DNA of 64,000 bases. Origin: Actinernus sp. WN-2022 (Eukaryota; Cnidaria; Anthozoa; Actiniaria; Actinernidae). The translations under genes and the position numbers were made by a program. The notes under the pieces are model-generated. The model made no database searches. It worked only from the letters and a program-made list of their open reading frames with translations, and was not told the DNA's origin. This document shows, piece by piece, positions 34,101 through 46,100 of this stretch (its first letter is position 1; each line of letters starts with the position of its first letter). The stretch covers positions 51,370,021 through 51,434,020 of the forward strand of contig JAOWCC010001634.1 of assembly GCA_030867875.1 (NCBI GenBank), read 5' to 3'.

Positions 34101-37100
34101 GCATTCTCTTGTTCGGTTCGAGCTACAATAACGTATTTTTCAAACTGAGAAATGCATTTTTCACTGCTCTCCTCGCAGTAAATATTGAAAGTACCTGGAC
34201 AGGTAGAGATGTAGTAGTTGATGTAGTTGTAGTGACTGTAGTAGGATTAGTTTGCTTGGTTCTTGTAGTGGGTGGTGGAGTAGTGTGTGGTAGAGTAGTG
34301 GGTGGTGGAGGTTTTGGTCCTATAATCTGGTGAAACAATAAAACGCCAAAAAAGATAAGGCACGAAATAATAATTTTAGAACAACAACGGTGTATTATGT
34401 TAACCAATTACAAACAAGAGAAATTGAAAGGTTACTGGCTCACCGGAAGGACCTGATCCAGCACGTAAATTATTCCATTCGTAGCTTCAATATCCCCTAA
34501 AACATGAGCCACGCCGTTTACGGATATTTCTCCCTGTAATATGAATACCAAAGGTACAATTACAAAGTTAATCAGCTATCGTCTTGAGTACGGAACTTTA
34601 TTTCAGTGAGGTTTTAAGTTCTCTGAACGTGGTTGATTTGGTTTTAGAAAGTTCGCCAGTTGGTGCAAATAGAACAGCGCCTAAATACAACCCAGTGCGC
34701 TGAATGGGAAGATTAAACTCAGAAAATAATTTCGCGTCTACTACAAGCAAAAGAAAGTAGATTAGAGTATAGACTATCCTGAGTAGATTAGAGTATAGTA
34801 ACTATATAGCTATAGTACATTGTGGCACAGTTCAAGATAATATTTTACAAAGTATCTTCTTGAAATCGAGGCATGGGGTGATATAACAAGAAACGAGGCT
34901 CCAGCCAAACACATAATTTAGTCTAAGTCTGTCATCACTTACATTACGCATCTTTCGTATCATCAGTTCAGTTCCCAGCAGAGTGATGATTTTCATTCCG
35001 TCCGTCCCGTGGGATAACGACACACGTCCCGCGACAATGTGGTGCTTCACAGCACTGAGGTTAAACTTCTACAGATAAAATATTGCTTAAGCGTAAGGTA
35101 GCACTTAAACTGGTCCCGTGCACAGCGGCAGACTGTACAGGGCCCCAAATGATCCCCGTGTAATTCGAAGAATGGTGTAAGGTCCAAAGAATGACTAAAC
35201 ACAAGGAATCGAAGCAACACTGTTTTTTTACGCAACTATGGCTATATGTATTTAATTTGTATAAAGCTAATTATTAGTGTGAGTTAGTTACGTAACTAAA
35301 TTAACAAACCATCGTAATTTCGGGGCCGAGGATCATTTCGAACCAGAGGGAAAGTCCAGGAGAAATGGAAGGATTTGCTTTTAGTGTAAATCCTCCAAGC
35401 ATGTATTCTACAGATTCATAAAAACGTATGATGGCAGAGTAAGAACATCATTTGACTGACCTTAGCCGTCATCCAAATCACCATAGTAACTGACCTTAGC
35501 TATCATTCAAATCGCCATAGTAACTGACCTTAGCCGTCATTCAAATCACCATAGTAACTGACCTTAGCCATCATTCAAATAACCATAGTAACTGACCTTA
35601 GCCATCATTCAAATCACCATAGTAACTGACCTTAGCTGCCACTACACTGTTTATAGGAGCAAATACAGTGAAGGCTAATGACGAGGACTGAAGATTAGCA
35701 AATACACTGCTTCCATCTTGTGAACTTTGGAGGCCATAAACAGCCTATGAAAACAAGAGTCAAGTTCAGGACATACATCTAAGATGTTACCAAATCATTC
35801 GCTCTGCAGGGTGATCAAGGCAGCCGACAAGGTGGATGACTGCTTACCTTGTAGAATTCAGTCAGTTTAACGGTGCCCTCAAGAACCTGTTTAACAGGAC
35901 GGAAAAACAAAGTTAGGCGAACCACCTGGAGATAACCACCGTAACATAATGACATAACGAGATAGAACAGCTCAATCACGTATGAGTGGGACAAACTACG
36001 GCATGTCCGTCGCCTTACCGTAATCGTTCTGTAACCGTGCCAAACCATAACTCTGTAATTTGATTGCATCAGCAGGAGAAACACAATGGGGAAACCATTT
36101 CAAAGTCACGGCATGCCGTACAGTAACCGTGCCATTGCCGTAGTTTGTCACGGCATGCCGTACAGTAACCGTGCCATTGCCGTAGTTTGTCACGGCATGC
36201 CGTACAGTAACCGTGCCATTGCCGTAGTTTGTCACGGCATGCCGTACAGTAACCGTGCCATTGCAGTAGTTTGTCACGGCATGCCGTACAGTAACCGTGC
36301 CATTGCCGTAGTTTGTGCCACTCATACGAAAACTGCTCTAGGAGGCCTTTATCTATTAACACGTCACGGGACTGACCTGTATGATGTTTCCCTCGCACGT
36401 GAATCCATTCCCAGTATAGCCTGGTAAACACGTGCACACCACGTGACCACCTACGTCATCACAAAAACAAAACATACCTAGACACATGGTACTTTGTATA
36501 TCACCTCCCTAACTAACCCAACCACAAAATGTACCAAGTTGCTTACCATTCTAACCAAAATACACAACACGACCAGGATACAACGCATGAGATCGATGAA
36601 GCGCCGAGTGCTTTATGCATGCAAGGGTAAAACATTATTAGGGTTCATACTGCTCACAGTTGAAAAAGTGTCAGGAGTTTTCAAAACGTTTCCCAGGGCC
36701 TGACAGCACGTTCCCTGCATTGGAGCATTCCACATACATTACGCCTCTCTGCGTCAGTCTGCGTTTTGCAAGGTATTTCAAGATGGAAGGTAATGTAATT
36801 ATTTTGGAGCTTTCCAGGAATTGCAAGCAGGAGCTGTGTAAACTCTCTAAAAGATGCATGTTCCTACTGCTAATTTTAAATCTAAACACAGCAGTTAATG
36901 GATGGATAGTTTTTACAGGTTCAACTTACTGCTTTCACTGCAGGCGGCGTTCAGTGAGCAGCCACCATGATTCTGAAGACATCGAGATTGTAGAGGATGT
37001 CCGACACATCGACCATTGATCATATAGTAACCCAGTATACACTGGCATCGTCTCTGACCCTGATCACAACAATAATGACGAAAATGACTGATCAGAAGTT

Positions 37101-40100
37101 CAAAAACCTTTCTCATAGATAGTAATCGCTACTCACGGGACCCTGGAAGTGACAAGTGCCCTTTTCACCACATCCTCCATTGTTTGTGTTACACCTGTCA
37201 ATCATCTGACAATAATATCCATCACCTTCGTACCCAGGCCTACACGTACAGTTCACGTGACCAGATGTGTCTGAGCATGTGGCAAACACGTGACATCCAC
37301 CACTGTCTACATTGCAGGAAACAGGAGCTGTAGATTGCAAAGGCATTACATTGTGAATATGGTCATTATTTTACAGCATTCTGCACTTAAAGTGTATGTA
37401 TCGTTAATTTGTTTTTCATTAATATCGATTCTGCATCAAGTGAATAGTAGAATATTTCTTAATTTGAGTGTTGAGCTATAGAGGTTTCTATTTCCAATAT
37501 GCTAATTATGTGACGTAAATTCGGGAATCTACCGTCATTTCGTTTTCCTTGTGATCGAAACCGTTTTCCGATTTTTACAAAATATTTGTTAAAATCACTA
37601 ATATAAGGTTCAGATAAACAAAAGGTCATTTATCTCAACCACCATTTTTGGTATAATAAATAAAGACCGGTTCTACGTCACCGGCTTGAATAAATAGAAA
37701 CCTCTGAAGCTCATGGATGCAACACTCAAATCAAGAAATTTCATTCTTCTTCGCCAGCTCGTCTGACTGAAAAGTATTTTCCTAATCCCGCTGAATACTG
37801 AATACACCATAACATGACGTTTATATGGTTTGGTTGTATCATGAGCAATGTACAACCTGGAATTTACAAAGAAAGGCGAGTTTACAAAAGCTGCTTATCC
37901 CCTGCATGTGTAGCAGAGTAAACAGCAACAGGACTACGACGAATCTTTTGCATATTGCTGATTGAACTGCTGCTTCTTCTTGGACGCCTTCGTGTGCTTT
38001 TCGTTTGTGGAATCTTCTGCTAAGTCGTCGCTTTCGTACTTGTCTACTGCGAGCCAATCTGCTTCACTCTTGTTCGCTAACTTGGTCAACTTCTGGCGCC
38101 TCTCAATGAACTTTCGGCTCGCATCGCCATTTTTAGTGCGGACCTTACTTCGTTCGCTTCGAGGTCTTCTGTTATCGAACGTAAATTGTCCTGAAACTCG
38201 GTGATTGAATAAAACACTGCTTATTTCTTTTCTTCTTAAGTTTTTGGGCCTTCGTAGTCCCTCTCCAATTTTCTCGTGTTAGAATCTCTTCGCGACTCCA
38301 AGCAAGACTTGTCTCTGTACGCAGAAGAAAATTATTCTGTTCTTGTGTTCAAATATCCCTTGAATTTGTCGAACACTGCTTCTAAAGAGTGGACGATTCC
38401 TCGGGTTCTTTTACAAGAGCTTCACCTCTGTCTTCTCTTTCGAAGTGTTCGCTGTCACTCATTTCGAAGGAATTTCTACCATCGTATGTAGTTACTCTGA
38501 CTGATACGTGGATGGATAAAATACTAACGTTTATATAGTTAGTATAACAATAGCAATACCGATTGTGTAACGTACACACAAACCACGTCGATGTTTGTCC
38601 AAGCCTTCGCATTAACGGAAGGAATTCAGACAATCCGCTGTCCTTAGGAAAATATATTATTCTACTATTCACTTGATGTAGAATCGATATTAATGATTAA
38701 ATAGTTTGACCATATATACACTTTAAAGATCAGAACTTCATTTAACAAGACATATAGAGCGCTCATGCGGCACGGTATCTACGTTTTCCTTTCGTCCAGC
38801 TGCAGTAGCGGTTCATCATGGGTTAAAAACTATTTGTAAGAATGTGTTGTGTATGTTAAACACCAAAACGAGAAGCCAAGCAGATCAAGAACAGACAGTC
38901 ATAATAGAACAATCAACATAGCTACATCGCCATCCTCCCCACATAGAGTGGCTCTCCAGTGCTTTGTTTGCAGCAGTATCTCCAAACATGGTGTTGGTTT
39001 GTTAGTGCAAACAGGGGCAAGAGCAAACTAAATATTCTTGGGACAACTAAACCATGTTCTGTGGTTGCCCCTGGGACAACTAGACACAAACATTAATTTC
39101 GAACCCTGCGAGTGTAACGATCACAAACGCTCACCTGGACATCTGACGTCAGGGCAACGCTCACAGACCGAACCATTGAATGGCGATCTGCATGTACAGC
39201 GGCCTGCTCCTGTCAATCCATCATCACACTGACCACGCCCACTGCATGGTGCTGCTGAACCACCAGGGCATGCTGGGAAATACAGCAATAGGATACTTGT
39301 AGCAATAATTCAAATAAAGATCATTAAAGTCTACAAGTGTTCCTACTTTGTGGTTCAAATAACGTGAAATGCTTCATGTTGCCGAGTATAAAGAATTGAA
39401 ATGCTTCATGTTGCCGACTATAAAGAATTGAAATGCTTCATGTTGCCGACTATAAAGAATTGAAATGCTTCATGTTGCCGACTATAAAGAATTGAAATGC
39501 TTCATGTTGCCGACTATAAAGAATTGAAATGCTTCATGTTGCCGACTATAAAGAATTGAAATGCTTCATGTTGCCGACTATAAAGAATTGAAATGCTTCA
39601 TGTTGCCGACTATAAAGAATTGAAATGCTTCATGTTGCCGACTATAAAGAATTGAAATGCTTCATGTTGCCGACTATAAAGAATTGAAATGCTTCATGTT
39701 GCTATAAAGAATATGTGTCAGCCTATTGGGAAATCTTGTTGATGTGAAATAACTTTTAATGTTGTCATTAGAGGCGTTTCATCCGAGGACAGAGTATTTT
39801 ATAATTCTACGAAAACCAAAATCACTAAAGGACGTTTGTCCTATGAAAATTACCGTACAAAAAGGAAATAGAGAAATTGAGAACAGTCAATTTACCTCTG
39901 CAGTCAGAGCCATAGAAATTTGCACAGCATTTCTGCTCTCTTTTGCGCCGCAAGCAGACTGGTTGGCAGCCCAACGAATCTCCCTCGTACGTACAGTTGT
40001 GGTTAGTTGTACCCTGTCAAACAATGTTGTTTAGGCACATATTTAATTTTAAAGTGTTTTACCTTTGCAGCCCATAAAGCCATAAATGAGTGTGTGAGCA

Positions 40101-43100
40101 CCAGAACAGGAGCTAAATACTCACCACATGAGTCGTATCGGCAGGACAACTAACTGAGGTGAAACAGCTGCCACAGTGACCCTGAACAGGTAAGGAACAG
40201 ACGTGAGAACAAACTAGTATTCATCAGGATAACATCTACTCAGCAGCGCAACAACGGCTGTGTTTCTGTTACTCTACACAACATTTCATTTATGCCAGCA
40301 AAGGAGCGAAATTGACAATAATTAATATAATTAATAATATTTTGCTGGCACGGAACAGAAGCCTGGGGAGAGAAATGCAGAGAACAATGGTAGTGCAATA
40401 AATAGGCGACCGTTAGGATTTGAATCAGTCTACAGGCAGCCTTGCTCAAGAACTTCGTTTTTGTTTTATTTGTGAAGTACAAGTACTAAGGAACTTTAAT
40501 ACCCCAAAGGTAGTAGCACTGCAGTGGTTAGCTGTGCACGTTACCCTTTTTTTCATGTCGCGGTTTTTAAGGGTTTTCGGCAGTGTGATGATATTAAGCC
40601 GACGTAACAGAAGTGAAATAAATTGAAACTGAAAAAAAATACGTTAGGCTTGGCTGACCAATATGCGCAATTGTGGAATGGAGGCAAAAATCGTGTCTTA
40701 TTTCACGCATAAATAGCAAACCACTGCTTAACCATTTACTCCTTGCTTCTTCATGGTTCATACAGACTTAAGAACATTTTCATCAAGGATTTTTCAAGGA
40801 CTTGTTTTCTACAGCACCACAAATAAATTGTTAGACTCTTTCTTTGATTTGTTTACACGATGGATCAGTGCTGCTCTAACGATGATCATCCTTTGCCGCT
40901 CTAACGATCCTTTGCCGCTCTAACGATCCTTTGCCGATCTAACGATCCTTTGCCGATCTAACGATCCTTTGCCGATCTAACGATCCTTTGCCGATCTAAC
41001 GATCCTTTGCCGATCTAACGATCCTTTGCCGATCTAACGATCCTTTGCCGATCTAACGATCCTTTGCCGATCTAACGATCCTTTGCCGATCTAACGATCC
41101 TTTGCCGATCTAACGATCCTTTGCCGATCTAACGATCCTTTGCCGATCTAACGATCCTTTGCCGATCTAACGATCCTTTGGAGGCAAAACGAGGCTGTTT
41201 AGTCTTCTCAAACATACGAGGAGGCTTCAACAAAATTCAAGAGGTTTTAGTAAAAATTCAAGGTCTTTTCAAAGAGAAAACCTAAACTTTTTTTTTTATT
41301 TAAACATATTTAATATGCGGAATTTGTCCCAAGAGCAAACTGCTCATCTAGGGGGCTCACTGCGAGTAAATTACCAACCGTAGTTCCAAACGGGACATTA
41401 CACTATTATTTTTTTAAATACATGTGAAAAGTGTACAAAAAAACAAATACATTTATAAGGTTCTAAAGCAATAAAATGGTGTTGACAGATGGGTGGCAAA
41501 AAAAAATTAAACTCACGCTTTTGAAATCGATTAGATTCTTTAATAAAGCATTGGACAAAATAGAAAATATCAGCATTTTCATCCGCTGAAAGTTGTGAAG
41601 ATCCAAACAAGAAAAGCTTTACTATCTGTAACAAAAAACCTAATCTCTTGGGTCTGTTGGCTCTCTTGTACCTGTTGGCACTCTTGGACCTGTTGGGTCT
41701 GTTAACTCTGTTGGCTCTCCTGGGTCTATTGGCTCTCTTGGGTCTGTTGGCTCTGTTGTCTGTCGGGTCTGTTGGCTCTCTTTGCCTTGTTGGCTCTCTT
41801 TGCCTTGTTGGCTCTCTTGGGTCTGTTGGCTCTCTTGGGTCTGTTGGCTCTCTTGGGTCTGTTGGCTCTCTTGGGTCTGTTGGCTCTCTTGGGTCTGTTG
41901 GCTCTCTTGGGTCTGTTGGCTCTCTTGGGTCTGTTAGCTCTCTTGGGTCTGTTGGGTCTATTGGATCTGTTGGGTCTGTTGGCTCTGTTGTCTGTCGGGT
42001 CTGTTGGCTCTCTTTGCCTTGTTGGCTCTCTTTGCCTTGTTGGCTCTCTTGGGTCTGTTGGCTCTCTTGGGTCTGTTGGCTCTCTTGGGTCTGTTGGCTC
42101 TCTTGGGTCTGTTGGCTCTCTTGGGTCTGTTGGCTCTGTCGTGTCTGTTGGCTCTCTTGGGTCTGTTAGCTCTCTTTGCTCTGTTGGGTCTATTGGATCT
42201 GTTGGCTCTGTCGTGTCTGTTGGCTCTCTTGGGTCTGTTAGCTCTCTTTGCTCTGTTGGGTCTATTGGATCTGTTGGGTCTATTGGGTCTGTCGTGTTTG
42301 TTGGCTCTCTTAGCTCTCTTAGGTCTGTTAGCTCTCTTGGGTCTGTTAGCTCTCTTGGGTCTGTTAGCTCTCTTGGCTCTGTTGGTTCTCTTGGGTATGT
42401 TGGCTCTCTTAGCTCTCTTTGCTTTGTTGGCTCTCTTGGGCCTGTTGGCTCTCTTAGCTCCCTTGGGTCTATTGGGTCTGTTAGCTCTGTTTGCTCTGTT
42501 GGCTCTCTTGGGTCTGTTGACTCTCTTTTACCTTTGTTGCATGGGCCTGGCTTACTTTGGATCTGTTGGGTCAATTGTTACTCTGTTTGCGTATCCGAAA
42601 TGAAGAGTATATTAAATTAATAACTCACTGAACCCTGTTAGCTATGTTGGGTCCAACATTTAACCCAACAAAAACCTTGCTGTCCTAAATCGCGACTGGT
42701 ACATCTAACCATCTGAAGAAAACCACTAATAAGATCACTGTCTCTTGCACAGAACGAGGTATGGAATTGCTCCTTACATGCACTGTTTGTGTCTTGAGGT
42801 CATCACATTTACCACCTAGTCCAAGAGGCAGTAGTACAGTATCGATACCATATGCTACACCACCATTGAACCTGATGTCCCTCTGGATAATCTTGCTTCT
42901 ACCGTTGACGTACAGATCACCCTGCCATAAAGAAATAGAAAAATAGAATCATTGGTATGACAAAGATTGTTATGTTAGTCATTAGTTATATTAGTATTTG
43001 TTAGGAGAAAAAGAGAGGAATACACTTTAACAAACGATCATAAAACCATGTACACATTCCATTTTAGAGGCGAGAATGTGCACGAGGGAATGCAATAATA

Positions 43101-46100
43101 CGTTCCAAGTTCACAAACCTTTCCACCTCGACAGGACACAAAGATTGCCTCGCCTGTCGTAGTTCTCATCTCTACTCCTCCTCCACCTCGGATAAAAAAC
43201 TCTGAACTGAGGTTTGCCTGCAATGAGTCAGCAGCGAACTGATGATCAGTAAGAACATTCACGGCTTACAAATAAACATCAGAACAGAATTATACTGCAC
43301 TTTGTTAAGACATACAGCTGATTAAAACTATCATCATATATTTTTAGACAAGAGCCACAGCAGTTCATACACTTGTTTTAGGTGACTTGTTATGATATCA
43401 TCTGCTTCACTGCAATAAACAGTTTAGGCACAAGCACCGTGAGATGCTACTTTTGAGATTCGTTTGATGTACAACAAATTTAGTACTAAATGCTCCATTT
43501 AATCTAATCCAGTTTACCGGTGCATTTTGGACGACATGGTACTTGACGTATTTAGTCAGCTCGGCGATGTTCCGAGGGTCCGTCAGCCTGTTCTTGAACG
43601 CATCTGACAGCTTGTCGTAAGCTTGGTCACTAACGTAGAACATTAAGTACGGCCGGCCAAAGGTGCTGTTAAACAGAGTCGTTAGACCTGCTTTCTGCGA
43701 GGGACATAAAACGAGAAAATGGATGCAGCTGTTTCTAAACATAGCCTCTCAATGGAGAACTCGTGGATACAAAAAATCACATACCTTGAGAAGGTTGTTA
43801 CTTGTAGATACAAACAAGAGTGCATTGCAATATGTGTGGTTCATTAACATAGCAATTATTAACGTGAATATCAGATCACATACCTTGAGAAGGTCGTTAC
43901 TTGTAGATACAAACAAGAGTGCATTGCAATATGTGTGGTTCATTAACATAGCAATTATTAACGTGAATATCAGATTACATACATTGAGAAGGTCGTTACT
44001 TGTAGATACGAACAAGAGTGCATTGCAATATGTGTGGTTCATTAACATAGCAATTATTAACGTGAATATCAGATCACATACCTTGAGAAGGTTGTTACTT
44101 GTAGATACAAACAAGAGCGCATTGCAATATGTGTGGTTCATTAACATAGCAACTAATTAACGTGAATATCAGATCACATACCTTGAGAAGGTTGTTACTT
44201 TTAGATACAAACAAGAGTGCATTGCAATATGTGTAGTTTCATAACATAGTTAGATACAAACAAGAGTGCATTGCAATATGTGTAGTTTCATAACATAGCA
44301 ATTAATTAACGTGAATATCAGATCACATACCTTGAGAAGGTTGTTACTTGTAGATACAAACAAGAGCGCATTGCAATATGTGTGGTTCATTAACATAGCA
44401 ATTATTAACGTGAATATCAGATCACATACCTTGAGAAGGTTGTTACTTGTAGATACAAACAAGAGTGCATTGCAATATGTGTGGTTCATTAACATAGCAA
44501 TTATTAACGTGAATATCAGATCACATACCTTGAGAAGGTTGTTACTTGTAGATACAAACAAGAGCGCATTGCAATATGTGTAGTTTCATAACATAGCAAT
44601 TAATTAACGTGAATATCAGATCACATACCTTGAGAAGGTTGTTACTTGTAGATACAAACAAGAGCGCATTGCAATATGTGTAGTTTCATAACATAGCAAT
44701 TAATTAACGTGACTATCAGATTACATACCTTGAGAAGGTTGTTACTTGTAGATACAAACAAGAGCGCATTGCAATATGTGTGGTTCATTAACATAGCAAT
44801 TAATTAACGTGAATATCAGATCACATACCTTGAGAAGGTTGTTACTTGTAGATACAAACAAGAGTGCATTGCAATATGTGCGGTTCATTAACATAGCAAC
44901 TAATTAACGTGAATATCAGATCACATACCTTGAGAAGGTTGTTACTTTTAGATACAAACAAGAGTGCATTGCAATATGTGTAGTTTCATAACATAGTTAG
45001 ATACAAACAAGAGTGCATTGCAATATGTGTAGTTTCATAACATAGCAATTAATTAATGTGAATATCAGATCACATACCTTGAGAAGGTTGTTACTTGTAG
45101 ATACAAACAAGAGTGCATTGCAATATGTGTGGTTCATTAACATAGCAACTAATTAACGTGAATATCGGATCACATACCTTGAGAAGGTTGTTACTTGTAG
45201 ATACAAACAAGAGTGCATTGCAATATGCGTAGTTCCTTAACATAGCAACTAATTAACGTGAATAGCAGATGACATACCTTGAGAAGGTTATTGCTTGTGG
45301 TGTAGCCAAGCCTCTTGGTTACCTCTGCGTGAGAAAGCTATAAGATAGTAACAAGTGTTGGAAGCTGTACAACACAGTATTAGTATGCTATGTGATTGCA
45401 GCCTCTTGGAGACCTCTGTAGGAAGAGCTATAAAGCAGTAACAAGTGTTGGAAGCTTTAGAACACAGTACTGGTATGCTATGTGATTGCAGCCTCTTGGA
45501 GACCTCTGTAGGAAGAGCTATAAAACAGCAACAAGTGTTGGAAGCTGTAGAATACAGTAATAGTATGCTATGTGATTGCCGAGGCTTATTTGTTGACTAA
45601 TTGTTTATCTCAAAGAACCGCCAGGACGGTGCTTGGTATTACGTACTGAAGCGCGTATCTCACCTGTTACCAATCACCTCAAGGGTTCTTACTCTCACTC
45701 AGGACTGCTTCACACTAGTGACATCAGCATAAGCAACATACGCAGACATAGTAATGCATTGATCATTAACGGTGCTTGTTCTTATCTCTCACTTATGAGT
45801 AGAACAAGTACTAGATAGATAGATTTATACACGATTAATATAAAAGCTAAAAGCTTGTGGGGTCGTGTAAGAAAAATCTATATGTATAAAAATCATAAAA
45901 AATAATCTAATTTAAACTATTTACAATATCAATAGAATATAACTTACGAATCACTATGGTTAATAATATACATATCCTAAAATTCGCGGTAGAAACAGAA
46001 GTAACATCAAAACTAAAATTTCTGAATAATTCCAAAGAACTAAGCCGCTTTGTTATTTCTTTAAGACTAGCATTTTTAACTTCGTGGTCCTTACACATTG

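Noticed and set aside
39368..41182. CRISPR-like regular repeats
   Set aside because: Repeats are contiguous without unique spacers, and the setting is a eukaryotic intron.
41726..42620. 282-codon frames on both str
   Set aside because: The frames on both strands follow from an 18-bp unit lacking stops; not treated as genes.
43663..44583. Repeated 33-residue frames
   Set aside because: They are the 99-bp array; kept as a repeat and as a splice-site finding, not as a separate gene.
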